NCBI RefSeq assembly: GCF_000687165.1
Contig: NZ_JMKU01000002.1
Location: forward strand, 1-64,000
Source: Paracidovorax oryzae ATCC 19882
GTDB taxonomy: Bacteria; Pseudomonadota; Gammaproteobacteria; Burkholderiales; Burkholderiaceae_C
DNA: 64,000 nt
Direction: 5' to 3'
The notes under the pieces were generated by a model that had not been told where the DNA came from, ran no database searches, and saw nothing but the letters and a program-made list of their open reading frames with translations. Shown piece by piece: positions 1 through 10,756 of this stretch (its first letter is position 1; the number at the start of each line of letters is the position of its first letter). The translations under genes were made by a program, and so were the position numbers.

Positions 1-78
1 CCAGCAGCAGCCGTGGAACGGGCTTTGCCCGGCCACTGGCTGCGTCCCCCTGGGGGGAAGCGCCGCAGGCGCACAGGG
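1..78 (-). repeat. Dispersed intergenic repeat, copy A (cut by window edge)
   Basis: Read on the minus strand this segment contains a GC-rich block followed by CCGGGCAAAGCCCGTTCCACGG. The same order recurs at 18857-18943 and 45500-45618: a GCGGC-rich stem, then a run like AGGGGGAC, then a CCCGGC-AAGCCGG stem with TTCCACGG. The copy is truncated by the window start. It is made of short inverted repeats and has no coding potential that I can support. It precedes the DUF2160 gene. Confidence 0.7.
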
Positions 79-86
79 GGGCGATC

Positions 87-395
87 ATGTTTGATTGGAT
101 GGCCTGGACCACGCCTGTTGCGGTCTTCTTCGTTTGCATCGTGCTCATGCTCGCCGGCATGGCCGTGTGGGAGGTCAAGTCCCCCACCACCTTGCGCCGT
201 GGCTTCCTGCCCATCGCCACCACGCGCGGCGACCGGCTCTTCATCGGCCTGCTCTCGGCAGCCTACATCAACCTCATCTTCGTGGGCCTGGGCGCGAAGT
301 TCGCCGAGTGGTTCAAGCTCGAGCAGGAGCCTTCCGTCTGGATCAGCTTCGTGCTGTCGATGCTGGTCCTGGCGCTGATCCTGCGCAAGGGCTGA
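87..395 (+). CDS. glpU: DUF2160 small membrane protein of the glycerol ABC transporter (GlpU-like)
   Basis: This 102-residue protein has three hydrophobic segments, at roughly residues 8-27, 51-70 and 84-98, with the conserved-looking block WEVKSPTTLRRGF between the first two. This matches the DUF2160 family. In rhizobial glpSTPQUV operons the family member GlpU lies between the permease genes and the binding protein, and its function is unknown. Here it lies 89 bp upstream of the glycerol-binding protein gene, and glpD follows. The permease and ATPase genes are presumably just outside the window. The start is ATG, preceded by GGGGGGCGATC as a weak ribosome site. The family assignment is fairly secure; a role in glycerol uptake is inferred from neighbours. 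Confidence 0.8.
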   Translation: MFDWMAWTTPVAVFFVCIVLMLAGMAVWEVKSPTTLRRGFLPIATTRGDRLFIGLLSAAYINLIFVGLGAKFAEWFKLEQEPSVWISFVLSMLVLALILRKG

Positions 396-484
396 TTTTT
401 CGCGGACGCGCGGCCCCCCGCTCCCCGGGGCCGCCGGCCGGTCGCAATGGCAGCAGGGGACACCCACCTAACAAGGAGACAGTC

Positions 485-2218
<1,734 letters not shown>

Positions 2219-2226
2219 CGACCGGC

Positions 2227-2258
2227 GGCGGCCCGGCGCGGGCCGCCACTTTCTTTCT
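2227..2258 (+). terminator. Rho-independent terminator after glpV
   Basis: A perfect 9-bp GC stem, GGCGGCCCG at 2227-2235 and CGGGCCGCC at 2239-2247, encloses a 3-nt loop and is followed by the pyrimidine run ACTTTCTTTCT. It starts 9 bases after the glpV stop codon, so it probably ends most transcripts of the glycerol transport operon before glpD. Confidence 0.8.
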
Positions 2259-2260
2259 CC

Positions 2261-2302
2261 GGTCTCCCGCCCGGCCCTGTCCCCGGGGCCGCGCGGGAGA
2301 CC
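2261..2302. other. Extended hairpin upstream of glpD
   Basis: Perfect 10-base arms GGTCTCCCGC (2261-2270) and GCGGGAGACC (2293-2302) enclose a second nested stem CGGCCC/GGGCCG. It lies only 2 bases after the glpV terminator tract. No clear U-run follows, so it may be an mRNA-stabilising or attenuating structure and not a terminator. Confidence 0.55.
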
Positions 2303-2320
2303 TGCCTTTGCGGGGTGGTA

Positions 2321-2336
2321 TCAGGGTAAACCCTGA
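2321..2336. promoter_or_regulatory. Perfect 16-bp palindrome upstream of glpD, candidate operator
   Basis: TCAGGGTAAACCCTGA is a perfect palindrome (7-base arms around AA) ending 32 bases before the glpD start. I noticed no other copy in this window. Position and symmetry suggest a dimeric regulator site or part of the glpD promoter. Which protein binds is unknown. Confidence 0.45.
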
Positions 2337-2368
2337 ATTTCGCCCCGGTTGAATGGACAATCCATCCC

Positions 2369-3961
2369 ATGACCTCCCCGAACACGCCCCAGCCCACCGT
2401 GCGCGCCCAGCTCCTGGCGCGGCTTGCCGAACCCCGGCAGTACGACCTGGCGGTCATCGGGGGCGGCGCCACGGGGCTCGGCGTGGCGCTCGACGCTGCC
2501 GCGCGCGGCTTCAGCGTCGTGCTCGTGGAGTCCCATGACTTCGCCAAGGGCACCTCGTCGCGCGCCACCAAGCTGGTGCATGGCGGCGTCCGCTACCTGG
2601 CCCAGGGCAACATCTCCCTGGTGCGCGAGGCGCTCCACGAGCGCACGACCCTGCTGGGCAATGCGCCCCACCTGGCCCAGCCCCTGCCGTTCGTCATGCC
2701 CTCCTACCACCTGTGGGAGACGCCGTTCTACGGAGTGGGCCTGAAGGCCTACGACCTGCTGGCGGGTCGCGCCGGCCTGGGCACTACCGAATTCCTCGGC
2801 CGCGAAGGCACCATGCGCCTGCTGCCCACCGTGCGCCGCGAAGGGCTGCGGGGCGGCGTCAAGTACTGGGACGGCCAGTTCGACGACGCCCGGCTGGCGT
2901 TGGCGCTGGCGCGCACGGCTGCTCTCCGCGGCGCGCTGCTGGTCAACTATTGCCCCGCCCGCGAGCTCATCCATGAAAACGGCAAGGTGGCGGGCCTGCA
3001 CTGCGAGGACGTGGAAACCGGCACCCGCTACACGGTGCGTGCGCGCTGCGTGGTCAACGCGACCGGCGTGTGGGTGGACGGGCTGCTGCGCCAGGACGCC
3101 GAAGCGCTCGGCCGTCCGGCCAAGCCCATCGTTGCCCCCAGCCAGGGCGTGCACATCGTCGTGGACCGGGAGTTCCTGCCCTCCGACCATGCCATGATGG
3201 TCCCCAAGACGGCCGACGGCCGCGTCCTCTTCGCCGTGCCCTGGCTCGGGAAGGTCATCCTCGGAACCACCGACAGCCCCCGGCAGGACCTCGAACGCGA
3301 ACCCCTGCCTTTCCGGGAAGAAGCCGACTTCATTCTGAGCGAGTCGGCCCGCTACCTCACCCGCGCGCCTTCCGCGTCGGATGTGCGCAGCATCTGGGTG
3401 GGCCTGCGCCCGCTCGTCCGGCCGCCGGACGACGAGGGTGGCAGCACCAAGGGCATCAGCCGCGAGCACACCGTGCTGGCCAGCCCCAGTGGCCTAGTCA
3501 CGGTGACCGGCGGGAAATGGACCACCTACCGTGCCATGGCGGAGGATGTGTTGCAAAAATGCTTCGATGCCGGCCTGCTGGCGGCCCGCGCCGGCGGCGT
3601 CACCCAGCGCCTGCCGGTAGTGGGTGCCCCCCAGGGCGCCGTTCGGCACGGCATGGACGAGGCCCAGGGGCCGCATTCCTACGGCTCGGAGGCGGAGTTC
3701 CTGGATACCGTGCCCGGCGCCCAGCGCTGGCTGGCGCCGGGGCTGTCGGAGGCCATGGTCCGCTTCGCCGCACGCCATGAATACGCCCGCACGGTCGAGG
3801 ACATGCTCTCGCGGCGCAGCCGGATGCTGTTCCTCGATGCCGCCCGCGCCCTCGCGATCGCCCCCGACGTAGCCCGCATCCTCCAGGAGGAGCTGGGCAG
3901 GGACCCCGCGCTCGCCGCCTTCGAGGCCCTGGCGGCGCAGTACCTCTCCGTGCCCCGCTAA
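2369..3961 (+). CDS. glpD: Aerobic glycerol-3-phosphate dehydrogenase
   Basis: This 530-residue FAD-dependent enzyme oxidises sn-glycerol-3-phosphate to dihydroxyacetone phosphate at the inner membrane and passes electrons to quinone. The Rossmann FAD motif DLAVIGGGATGLG lies at residues 26-38. It is followed by the family block GTSSRATKLVHGGVRYL near 61-77, the central KTADGRVLFAVPW block, and the C-terminal GlpD cap. Its length is normal for GlpD/GlpA (500-550). The gene follows the glycerol import genes but is separated from them by a terminator, a second hairpin and a palindrome, so it probably has its own promoter. The start ATG lacks a strong Shine-Dalgarno sequence. Confidence 0.93.
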   Translation: MTSPNTPQPTVRAQLLARLAEPRQYDLAVIGGGATGLGVALDAAARGFSVVLVESHDFAKGTSSRATKLVHGGVRYLAQGNISLVREALHERTTLLGNAPHLAQPLPFVMPSYHLWETPFYGVGLKAYDLLAGRAGLGTTEFLGREGTMRLLPTVRREGLRGGVKYWDGQFDDARLALALARTAALRGALLVNYCPARELIHENGKVAGLHCEDVETGTRYTVRARCVVNATGVWVDGLLRQDAEALGRPAKPIVAPSQGVHIVVDREFLPSDHAMMVPKTADGRVLFAVPWLGKVILGTTDSPRQDLEREPLPFREEADFILSESARYLTRAPSASDVRSIWVGLRPLVRPPDDEGGSTKGISREHTVLASPSGLVTVTGGKWTTYRAMAEDVLQKCFDAGLLAARAGGVTQRLPVVGAPQGAVRHGMDEAQGPHSYGSEAEFLDTVPGAQRWLAPGLSEAMVRFAARHEYARTVEDMLSRRSRMLFLDAARALAIAPDVARILQEELGRDPALAAFEALAAQYLSVPR

Positions 3962-3965
3962 CTGC

Positions 3966-3994
3966 TTGACACGCCTTTGGTTTTTTGAAAGAAT
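3966..3994 (+). promoter_or_regulatory. Sigma-70 promoter of the spc ribosomal operon
   Basis: A perfect -35 hexamer TTGACA (3966-3971), a 17-base spacer containing a T-run, and a -10 hexamer AAGAAT (3989-3994, 4 of 6 matches to TATAAT). The start site should lie near 4001, which gives a leader of about 150 nt before rplN. This is the only strong promoter seen before rplN and fits the absence of the S10 operon genes upstream. Confidence 0.75.
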
Positions 3995-4000
3995 CGAGGG

Positions 4001-4151
4001 CTTCGCGTTTCTCTACGCGGATTTCTGCCCAGCGGGAAGCGGTGCAAATGGTTTGCGCCGCGGACGACGGGCCCAAGACTGACTGGCTGATAAGCAGCCC
4101 TGCGAGGTTTCCAGGGCTGTCGATCTTCTGGTGCAAGTTGGGAATATTCAC
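4001..4151 (+). promoter_or_regulatory. Structured 5' leader of the spc operon
   Basis: The untranslated leader between the predicted start site and rplN carries a small hairpin CGCGT-TTCTCT-ACGCG (4004-4019). It also has a perfect 8-bp hairpin with arms CAGCCCTG (4095-4102) and CAGGGCTG (4112-4119). A leader of this length before a ribosomal protein operon could bind a ribosomal protein for feedback control, but no known binding site is recognised here. Confidence 0.45.
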
Positions 4152-4520
4152 ATGATCCAGACAGAATCTCGGTTAGACGTTGCCGACAATACCGGCGCGA
4201 AGTCCGTCCTGTGCATCAAGGTGCTGGGTGGTTCCAAGCGTCGCTATGCCAGCGTGGGCGACATCATCAAGGTGAGCATCAAGGAAGCCGCTCCGCGTGG
4301 CCGCGTCAAGAAGGGCGAGGTTTACAGCGCAGTGGTGGTCCGCACCGCCAAGGGCATCCGTCGCGGCGACGGTTCGCTCGTCAAATTCGACGGCAACGCA
4401 GCAGTGTTGCTGAATGCAAAGCTGGAGCCTATCGGCACCCGCATCTTCGGCCCCGTGACGCGTGAACTGCGTACCGAGCGCTTCATGAAGATCGTGTCCC
4501 TGGCTCCTGAAGTTCTCTGA
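4152..4520 (+). CDS. rplN: 50S ribosomal protein L14
   Basis: This 122-residue protein begins [17 protein letters not shown], the universal L14 amino terminus, and ends with the [18 protein letters not shown] block. It binds 23S rRNA at the subunit interface. The ATG at 4152 is chosen over an upstream in-frame start at 4131 because L14 proteins begin with MIQ. It is the first gene of the operon here. rpsQ and rpmC, which precede rplN in most bacteria, are absent upstream. Confidence 0.97.
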   Translation: MIQTESRLDVADNTGAKSVLCIKVLGGSKRRYASVGDIIKVSIKEAAPRGRVKKGEVYSAVVVRTAKGIRRGDGSLVKFDGNAAVLLNAKLEPIGTRIFGPVTRELRTERFMKIVSLAPEVL

Positions 4521-4529
4521 GGACGCGCC

Positions 4530-4850
4530 ATGAACAAGATTCGCAAGGGCGACGAAGTGATCGTGCTCACCGGGCGCGACAAAGGCAAGCGCGGCACGGT
4601 GTCGCTGCGCAAGGATGACTCCCATCTGGTCATCGACGGCATCAACCTGGTCAAGAAGCACGTGAAGCCGAACCCCATGAAGGGTACGACCGGCGGCATC
4701 GTGGAAAAGGCCATGCCCATCCACCAGTCCAACGTGGCCATTTTCAACGCTGCCACGGGCAAGGCCGATCGCGTGGGCATCAAGGTGCAGGCGGATGGTT
4801 CGCGCGTTCGCGTGTTCAAGTCCAGCGGCGCTGAAATCAAGGCGGCCTAA
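4530..4850 (+). CDS. rplX: 50S ribosomal protein L24
   Basis: This 106-residue protein has the KOW motif [19 protein letters not shown] at residues 3-21 and the family block [19 protein letters not shown]24 is an assembly initiator that binds the 5' domain of 23S rRNA. It is co-transcribed with rplN (9 bases away) and rplE. Confidence 0.97.
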   Translation: MNKIRKGDEVIVLTGRDKGKRGTVSLRKDDSHLVIDGINLVKKHVKPNPMKGTTGGIVEKAMPIHQSNVAIFNAATGKADRVGIKVQADGSRVRVFKSSGAEIKAA

Positions 4851-4859
4851 GGAGTCAAC

Positions 4860-5399
4860 ATGGCACGACTGCAACAACACTACCGCGAAAAGATCGTTCC
4901 CGAACTCACCAAGCAGTTCGGCTACACCTCGCCGATGGAGGTCCCGCGCCTCACGAAGATCACCCTGAACATGGGTGTGAGCGAAGCGGTGTCCGACAAG
5001 AAGGTCATGGACAACGCCGTGGCCGACCTGACGAAGATCGCCGGCCAGAAGCCCGTCGTGACGAAGGCCAAGAAGGCCATCGCCGGCTTCAAGATCCGCG
5101 AAGGCCAGGCCATCGGCTGCATGGTCACGCTGCGCGGCGTCCAGATGTACGAATTCCTGGATCGTTTCGTGACCGTGGCACTGCCCCGCGTCCGTGACTT
5201 CCGCGGCATTTCCGGCCGTGCCTTCGATGGCCGCGGCAACTACAACATCGGCGTCAAAGAGCAGATCATCTTCCCCGAAATCGAATACGACAAGGTGGAT
5301 GCCCTGCGCGGCCTGAATATCAGCATCACCACGACGGCCAAGTCGGACGAAGAGGCCAAGGCCCTTCTCGCCGGTTTCCGTTTCCCCTTCAAGAACTAA
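4860..5399 (+). CDS. rplE: 50S ribosomal protein L5
   Basis: This 179-residue L5 has the usual [19 protein letters not shown] amino-terminal region and the [18 protein letters not shown] block. It binds 5S rRNA in the central protuberance. A good ribosome site (AAGGAGTCAAC) precedes the ATG, and the gene sits 9 bases after rplX. Confidence 0.97.
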
Positions 5400-5408
5400 A
5401 GGCAGCGT

Positions 5409-5714
5409 ATGGCTAAAGTAGCTTTGATCCAGCGCGAACTGAAGCGCGAAAAACTGGCAGCCAAGTACGCCGCGAAGTATGCGGAACTGAAGGCCATCGC
5501 CGGCGACGCCAAGCGCAGCGACGAGGAGCGCGAAGCCGCACGCCTCGGCCTGCAGAAGCTTCCCCGCAACGCGAACCCCACGCGCCAGCGCAACCGCTGC
5601 GAAATCACGGGTCGTCCCCGTGGCACGTTCCGCCAATTCGGTCTGGCCCGCGCCAAGATCCGTGAACTGGCTTTTGCCGGTGACATCCCGGGTGTCACCA
5701 AGGCCAGCTGGTAA
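5409..5714 (+). CDS. rpsN: 30S ribosomal protein S14
   Basis: This 101-residue protein is the long, zinc-free form of S14: the carboxy-terminal [21 protein letters not shown] region lacks the CxxC pairs of the short form. It binds the 3' domain of 16S rRNA. It lies 9 bases after rplE in the same operon. Confidence 0.97.
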   Translation: MAKVALIQRELKREKLAAKYAAKYAELKAIAGDAKRSDEEREAARLGLQKLPRNANPTRQRNRCEITGRPRGTFRQFGLARAKIRELAFAGDIPGVTKASW

Positions 5715-5732
5715 GCAGGCAGGAGAAAACAC

Positions 5733-6128
5733 ATGAGCATGAGTGATCCCATCGCCGACTTGCTGACCCGCATCCGCAATGCGCAAATGGTGTCCAAGGC
5801 CACCGTTTCCGTGCCTTCTTCCAAAGTGAAGATCGCCATCGCGCAGGTGCTGAAGGACGAGGGTTACATCGACGGCTTCGAAGTGAAGTCCGAAGGCAAC
5901 AAGTCCGAACTCGAAATTTCCCTGAAGTACTACGCCGGCCGTCCGGTGATCGAGCGCATCGAGCGCGTGAGCCGTCCCGGCCTGCGCGTGTACAAGGGTC
6001 GCGACTCCATCCCCCAGGTCATGAACGGCCTGGGCGTTGCCATCGTCACCACGCCCAAGGGCGTGATGACGGATCGCAAGGCACGTGCCACCGGCGTCGG
6101 CGGCGAAGTGCTTTGCTACGTCGCTTAA
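5733..6128 (+). CDS. rpsH: 30S ribosomal protein S8
   Basis: This 131-residue S8 begins [18 protein letters not shown] and ends with the [22 protein letters not shown] signature. S8 binds the central domain of 16S rRNA and in Escherichia coli represses its own operon by binding spc mRNA; whether that holds here cannot be told. The start follows AGGAGAAAAC. Confidence 0.97.
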   Translation: MSMSDPIADLLTRIRNAQMVSKATVSVPSSKVKIAIAQVLKDEGYIDGFEVKSEGNKSELEISLKYYAGRPVIERIERVSRPGLRVYKGRDSIPQVMNGLGVAIVTTPKGVMTDRKARATGVGGEVLCYVA

Positions 6129-6151
6129 CGTGGCATCGAGGAGAAACTGAA

Positions 6152-6685
6152 ATGTCCCGCGTAGGAAAAATGCCGGTGGCCATCCCCAACGGGGTCGATG
6201 TGTCCATCACGGAAGACCAGATCAGCGTGAAGGGCTCGGGCGGTACGCTGTCCGTGGCGCAGAACCGCCTGGTCAAGATCGCCAACAAGGAAGGCAAGCT
6301 CAGCTTCGAGCCTGCCGACGATTCCCGCGAAGCCAATGCCATGAGCGGCACCATCCGCCAGCTCGTGAACAACATGGTGGTGGGTGTCAGCAAGGGCTTC
6401 GAGAAGAAGCTGAACCTGATCGGCGTGGGCTACAAGGCCCAGGCTTCGGGCGCCAAGCTGAACCTCGCCGTCGGCTATTCGCACCCCGTGAACTTCGACA
6501 TGCCCGCCGGTATCACGGTGGCCACGCCGACTCCCACGGAAATCGTGATCAAGGGCGCAGACCGCCAACGCGTCGGCCAGCTGGCCGCCGAAATCCGTGC
6601 CGTTCGTCCTCCCGAGCCCTACAAGGGCAAGGGCATCCGTTATTCGGATGAAAAGGTCACGATCAAAGAGACCAAGAAGAAGTAA
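6152..6685 (+). CDS. rplF: 50S ribosomal protein L6
   Basis: This 177-residue L6 begins [17 protein letters not shown] and carries the conserved [17 protein letters not shown] carboxy-terminal block. The ATG at 6152, after GAGGAGAAACTGA, gives exactly the usual length; an in-frame start at 6113 would run into rpsH. It binds 23S rRNA near the factor-binding site. Confidence 0.97.
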   Translation: MSRVGKMPVAIPNGVDVSITEDQISVKGSGGTLSVAQNRLVKIANKEGKLSFEPADDSREANAMSGTIRQLVNNMVVGVSKGFEKKLNLIGVGYKAQASGAKLNLAVGYSHPVNFDMPAGITVATPTPTEIVIKGADRQRVGQLAAEIRAVRPPEPYKGKGIRYSDEKVTIKETKKK

Positions 6686-6696
6686 GGAGCTGCAGC

Positions 6697-7062
6697 ATGT
6701 TGACCAAGAAAGAGCAGCGTCTTCGTCGTTCGCGCCAGACCCGTATCCGCATTGCACAGCAAGGCGTGGTCCGTCTGACGGTGAACCGCACGAACCTCCA
6801 CATCTACGCCAGCGTCATTTCCGAAGACGGCAGCCGCGTGCTTGCCAGCGCATCCACGGCGGAAGCCGAAGTGCGCAAGGAACTGGGCGGTTCCGGCAAG
6901 GGCGGCAACGCCGCCGCGGCCCAGATGATCGGCAAGCGCATCGCTGAAAAGGCGAAGGCCGCCGGCATCGAGAAAGTCGCATTCGACCGCGCTGGATTCG
7001 CATATCACGGCCGCGTGAAGGCCCTCGCAGAAGCCGCGCGTGAAGCCGGCCTGCAGTTCTAA
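6697..7062 (+). CDS. rplR: 50S ribosomal protein L18
   Basis: This 121-residue L18 has the basic amino-terminal [10 protein letters not shown] region and the family block [24 protein letters not shown] at its end. It binds 5S rRNA together with L5. A strong ribosome site (AAGGAGCTGCAGC) precedes the ATG. Confidence 0.97.
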   Translation: MLTKKEQRLRRSRQTRIRIAQQGVVRLTVNRTNLHIYASVISEDGSRVLASASTAEAEVRKELGGSGKGGNAAAAQMIGKRIAEKAKAAGIEKVAFDRAGFAYHGRVKALAEAAREAGLQF

Positions 7063-7078
7063 GCGGAGCGAATAGAAA

Positions 7079-7597
7079 ATGGCTAAGTTTCAACCCAAAG
7101 TGCAGACCGAAGGACAAGACGACGGGATGCGCGAGAAGATGATCGCGGTCAACCGCGTGACCAAAGTCGTGAAGGGCGGCCGTATCCTCGGCTTCGCTGC
7201 ACTGACGGTGGTCGGCGACGGTGACGGCCGCGTGGGCATGGGCAAGGGCAAGTCCAAGGAAGTGCCGGCAGCCGTGCAGAAGGCGATGGAAGAGTGCCGT
7301 CGCAACCTGGTGAAGGTTGCGCTCAAGAACGGTTCCATCCACCACTCGGTGAAGGGCCATCACGGCGCCGCTTCGGTCGAACTGCATCCGGCTCCCAAGG
7401 GTACCGGCATCATCGCAGGCGGCCCCATGCGCGCCGTGTTCGAAGTGGTGGGCATCACCGACATCGTGGCCAAGAGCCACGGTTCCTCGAACCCCTACAA
7501 CATGGTCCGCGCCACGTTCGACGCGCTGGTGAACTCCACGACCCCCGCGGAAGTGGCAGCCAAGCGCGGCAAGTCGGTCGAAGACATCTTCGCCTGA
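7079..7597 (+). CDS. rpsE: 30S ribosomal protein S5
   Basis: This 172-residue S5 has its double-stranded-RNA-binding domain ([17 protein letters not shown], near residues 19-35) and the carboxy-terminal domain with [16 protein letters not shown]. It contributes to decoding accuracy and to mRNA unwinding at the ribosome entry. It is part of the spc operon. Confidence 0.97.
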   Translation: MAKFQPKVQTEGQDDGMREKMIAVNRVTKVVKGGRILGFAALTVVGDGDGRVGMGKGKSKEVPAAVQKAMEECRRNLVKVALKNGSIHHSVKGHHGAASVELHPAPKGTGIIAGGPMRAVFEVVGITDIVAKSHGSSNPYNMVRATFDALVNSTTPAEVAAKRGKSVEDIFA

Positions 7598-7611
7598 ACG
7601 GAGCTCTGCAA

Positions 7612-7794
7612 ATGACTACGCAACAAACCGTCAAGATTCAACTGGTGCGCAGCCCCATCGGCACCAAGGAATCGCACCGCGCCACCGTTCGCGGCCTGGG
7701 CCTGCGCAAGCTGAACAGCATCAGCGAGCTCAAGGACAGCCCCGAAGTGCGCGGCATGATCAACAAGATCAGCTATCTGGTCAAGGTCCTCTGA
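7612..7794 (+). CDS. rpmD: 50S ribosomal protein L30
   Basis: This 60-residue L30 contains [21 protein letters not shown] and the LRKLNS block. The ATG at 7612 follows GGAGCTCTGCAA, and the stop at 7792-7794 touches the ribosome site of rplO. It is a small 23S rRNA-binding protein encoded between rpsE and rplO, as in other proteobacteria. Confidence 0.96.
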   Translation: MTTQQTVKIQLVRSPIGTKESHRATVRGLGLRKLNSISELKDSPEVRGMINKISYLVKVL

Positions 7795-7804
7795 GAGGTT
7801 GATG

Positions 7805-8236
7805 ATGGAACTCAATAGCATCAAGCCCGCAGAAGGTGCGAAGCATGCCAAGCGCCGTGTGGGCCGTGGCATCGGCTCCGGCCTGGGCAAGACCGCAGGC
7901 CGTGGCCACAAGGGCCAGAAGTCGCGTTCGGGTGGCTACCACAAGGTGGGCTTCGAAGGCGGCCAGATGCCCCTGCAGCGCCGTCTGCCCAAGCGCGGCT
8001 TCAAGTCGCACCTGCTGAAGTTCAATGCCGAAGTGACCCTGAGCGCGCTCGAGCAGCTCGGCCTGGCCGAAGTCGATCTCGCAGCGCTCAAGAGCGCCGG
8101 CGTGGTGGGCCAGCTCGCCAAGGTGGTCAAGGTCATCAAGAGCGGTGAGCTGACCAAGGCCGTGAAGCTGAACGGCATCGGTGCCACGGCGGGTGCGAAG
8201 GCAGCCATCGAGGCAGCCGGCGGCAGCCTGGCCTGA
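7805..8236 (+). CDS. rplO: 50S ribosomal protein L15
   Basis: This 143-residue L15 has the glycine/lysine-rich amino-terminal [20 protein letters not shown] region. Three possible starts lie in frame (TTG 7799, ATG 7802, ATG 7805). The ATG at 7805 is preferred because it gives the usual MELN amino terminus and sits 6 bases from AGAGG. It is a late assembly protein of the large subunit. Confidence 0.95.
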   Translation: MELNSIKPAEGAKHAKRRVGRGIGSGLGKTAGRGHKGQKSRSGGYHKVGFEGGQMPLQRRLPKRGFKSHLLKFNAEVTLSALEQLGLAEVDLAALKSAGVVGQLAKVVKVIKSGELTKAVKLNGIGATAGAKAAIEAAGGSLA

Positions 8237-8263
8237 ACGGCACCCTGAAGAAGGAACGCATTC

Positions 8264-9583
8264 GTGGCTACCAGTGCAGCGTCGATTGCAAAGACCGGTA
8301 AATTCGGCGACCTGCGTCGCCGGCTGGTTTTCCTGCTGCTGGCCCTGATCGTCTATCGCATCGGGGCGCACATCCCGGTGCCGGGCATCGATCCGGCCCA
8401 GCTGCAGCAGCTGTTCAGTGGCCAGCATGGCGGTATCCTGAACCTGTTCAACATGTTCTCGGGCGGGGCCCTGTCCCGCTTCACGGTGTTCGCGCTGGGG
8501 ATCATGCCGTACATCTCGGCATCGATCATCATGCAGCTGATGACCTATGTCCTTCCCACCTTCGAGCAATTGAAGAAGGAAGGCGAGGCCGGACGCCGCA
8601 AGATCACCCAGTACACGCGCTACGGAACGCTGGGCCTGGCCATTTTCCAGTCGCTCGGCATCGCCGTTGCGCTGGAGAGCTCCGCCGGCCTCGTGCTGAG
8701 CCCGGGCTTCGGCTTCCGCCTCACCGCGGTGGTCAGCCTGACGGCCGGCACCATGTTCCTCATGTGGCTGGGCGAGCAGATCACCGAGCGTGGCCTGGGC
8801 AACGGTATCTCGATCCTGATCTTCTCCGGCATCGCGGCCGGCCTGCCGAGCTCCATCGGTGGCCTGCTGGAGCTGGTGCGCACGGGTGCGATGAGCATCC
8901 TGGCGGCGATCTTCATCGTGCTGCTGGTGGCCGCAGTGACCTACTTCGTGGTGTTCGTCGAACGCGGGCAGCGCAAGATCCTCGTGAACTATGCGCGCCG
9001 CCAGGTGGGCAACAAGGTCTATGGGGGCCAGTCGTCGCACCTGCCGCTGAAGCTGAACATGGCCGGCGTGATCCCGCCGATCTTCGCGTCGTCGATCATC
9101 CTGCTGCCTGCCACGATCGTGAACTGGTTCAGTGCTGGCGAATCGATGCGCTGGCTGCGTGACATCTCCGGTGCGCTGACCCCTGGCCAGCCCGTCTACG
9201 TGATGTTCTATGCCGCCGCGATCGTGTTCTTCTGCTTCTTCTACACGGCGCTGGTCTTCAACAGCCGTGAGACGGCGGACAACCTGAAGAAGAGCGGTGC
9301 GTTCATTCCCGGGATCCGTCCCGGCGAGCAGACGGCCCGCTACATCGACAAGATCCTGGTGCGGCTGACGCTGGCCGGCGCGGTGTACATCACCTTCGTC
9401 TGCCTGCTGCCCGAGTTCCTGATCTTGAAGTACAACGTGCCGTTCTATTTCGGCGGCACGTCCCTGCTGATCATCGTGGTCGTCACCATGGACTTCATGG
9501 CCCAGGTGCAGAACTACATGATGTCCCAGCAGTACGAGTCGCTGCTCAAGAAGGCGAACTTCAAAGCAACACCAGGCACCTGA
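8264..9583 (+). CDS. secY: Protein translocase subunit SecY
   Basis: This 439-residue protein has ten hydrophobic segments and forms the central channel of the Sec translocon in the inner membrane. Recognisable parts are the plug region after [12 protein letters not shown], the cytosolic loop [20 protein letters not shown], and the [11 protein letters not shown] block before the last segments. It starts with GTG after AAGGAACGCATTC. It closes the spc operon. infA, which often follows secY in betaproteobacteria, does not fit in the 145-bp gap to rpmJ. Confidence 0.97.
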   Translation: MATSAASIAKTGKFGDLRRRLVFLLLALIVYRIGAHIPVPGIDPAQLQQLFSGQHGGILNLFNMFSGGALSRFTVFALGIMPYISASIIMQLMTYVLPTFEQLKKEGEAGRRKITQYTRYGTLGLAIFQSLGIAVALESSAGLVLSPGFGFRLTAVVSLTAGTMFLMWLGEQITERGLGNGISILIFSGIAAGLPSSIGGLLELVRTGAMSILAAIFIVLLVAAVTYFVVFVERGQRKILVNYARRQVGNKVYGGQSSHLPLKLNMAGVIPPIFASSIILLPATIVNWFSAGESMRWLRDISGALTPGQPVYVMFYAAAIVFFCFFYTALVFNSRETADNLKKSGAFIPGIRPGEQTARYIDKILVRLTLAGAVYITFVCLLPEFLILKYNVPFYFGGTSLLIIVVVTMDFMAQVQNYMMSQQYESLLKKANFKATPGT

Positions 9584-9586
9584 GGT

Positions 9587-9616
9587 CTGGCGAGCCGGAA
9601 GCGGATCCGCTACAAT
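9587..9616 (+). promoter_or_regulatory. Possible promoter before rpmJ
   Basis: TACAAT (9611-9616) is a 5-of-6 match to a -10 hexamer in the secY-rpmJ gap; the best -35 at the right distance is only CTGGCG (9587-9592). It could give extra transcription of rpmJ and the alpha operon. The weak -35 keeps confidence low. Confidence 0.35.
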
Positions 9617-9728
9617 CGCGGGTTCGCCTCCAGCATGTTACGGTTAATGATGCCCATCGATCCATCGCGGGCACGCAAATGTGTTCCGCGCGTGGCCGGA
9701 ACGAATGGACTAGTTTTAGGAGAGTGAA

Positions 9729-9842
9729 ATGAGAGTTTCGGCTTCGGTCAAGAAAATCTGCCGCAACTGCAAGATCATCCGCCGCAAGGGTGTCGTGCGG
9801 GTCATCTGCACCGACATGCGCCATAAGCAGCGCCAAGGTTGA
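9729..9842 (+). CDS. rpmJ: 50S ribosomal protein L36
   Basis: This 37-residue protein, [15 protein letters not shown] and onward, is the zinc-ribbon (C+) form of L36, with ligands C11, C14, C27 and H32. A good ribosome site (TTAGGAGAGTGAA) precedes the ATG. It lies between secY and rpsM, its standard place. Confidence 0.96.
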   Translation: MRVSASVKKICRNCKIIRRKGVVRVICTDMRHKQRQG

Positions 9843-9863
9843 TTGAAAGTTTAGAGGACGCAA

Positions 9864-10229
9864 ATGGCACGTATCGCTGGCATCAACATTCCGCCGCATC
9901 AGCATGCTGAAATCGGCCTGACGGCTATCTTCGGCATCGGACGCACGCGCGCTCGCAAGATCTGCGAAGCCTGCGGCATCGCCTACTCCAAGAAGATCAA
10001 GGATCTGACGGACGGCGATCTCGAAAAAATCCGCGACCAGATCGCCCAGTTCACCATCGAGGGTGATCTGCGCCGCGAAACCACGATGAACATCAAGCGC
10101 CTGATGGACATCGGCTGCTACCGTGGTTTCCGCCATCGCCGTGGTCTGCCGATGCGTGGTCAGCGCACCCGCACGAACGCCCGCACCCGCAAGGGTCCGC
10201 GCAAGGGTGCCGCAGCGCTCAAGAAATAA
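9864..10229 (+). CDS. rpsM: 30S ribosomal protein S13
   Basis: This 121-residue S13 begins [19 protein letters not shown] and ends with the basic tail [18 protein letters not shown]. It sits in the head of the small subunit and contacts tRNA and the large subunit. It is the first gene of the alpha-operon block, 21 bases after rpmJ. Confidence 0.97.
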   Translation: MARIAGINIPPHQHAEIGLTAIFGIGRTRARKICEACGIAYSKKIKDLTDGDLEKIRDQIAQFTIEGDLRRETTMNIKRLMDIGCYRGFRHRRGLPMRGQRTRTNARTRKGPRKGAAALKK

Positions 10230-10247
10230 GCAGATTGAAAGATCCAC

Positions 10248-10652
10248 ATGGCAAAGTCTCCCGCCAATAACGCAGCGCAGCGTGTGCGCAAGAAGGTTCG
10301 CAAGAACGTTTCCGACGGCATCGCGCACGTGCACGCTTCGTTCAACAACACGATCATCACGATCACGGACCGCCAGGGCAACGCCCTGTCCTGGGCCTCT
10401 TCCGGTGGCCAGGGTTTCAAGGGTTCGCGCAAGTCGACCCCCTTCGCAGCCCAGGTGGCTTCCGAAGTGGCCGGCCGCGCCGCGATCGAGCAAGGCATCA
10501 AGAACCTCGACGTCGAGATCAAGGGCCCCGGCCCGGGTCGCGAATCGTCGGTGCGCGCACTGGGTGCCCTGGGCATCCGCATCACGTCCATCTCCGACGT
10601 GACGCCGGTCCCGCACAACGGCTGCCGTCCGCAAAAGCGCCGTCGTATCTGA
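10248..10652 (+). CDS. rpsK: 30S ribosomal protein S11
   Basis: This 134-residue S11 contains the conserved [19 protein letters not shown] block and the carboxy-terminal [15 protein letters not shown]. It forms part of the platform of the small subunit. It is followed by a 104-bp gap containing a large hairpin before rpsD. Confidence 0.97.
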   Translation: MAKSPANNAAQRVRKKVRKNVSDGIAHVHASFNNTIITITDRQGNALSWASSGGQGFKGSRKSTPFAAQVASEVAGRAAIEQGIKNLDVEIKGPGPGRESSVRALGALGIRITSISDVTPVPHNGCRPQKRRRI

Positions 10653-10672
10653 TTTTTTTGCGTAAGCCCACC

Positions 10673-10711
10673 GCCACCCGGGCGCATGCCGCAAGGCATG
10701 GTGCGGGTGGC
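10673..10711 (+). other. Hairpin between rpsK and rpsD
   Basis: Outer arms GCCACCC (10673-10679) and GGGTGGC (10705-10711) and an inner stem ATGCC/GGCAT are closed by a GCAA tetraloop. TCCCGCGTTTTT follows. It may be a weak terminator, an attenuator, or a feedback-binding structure ahead of rpsD. Confidence 0.55.
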
Positions 10712-10756
10712 TCCCGCGTTTTTCGGCGCGGCAGATGACATTTCAAGGAAGCTCAA

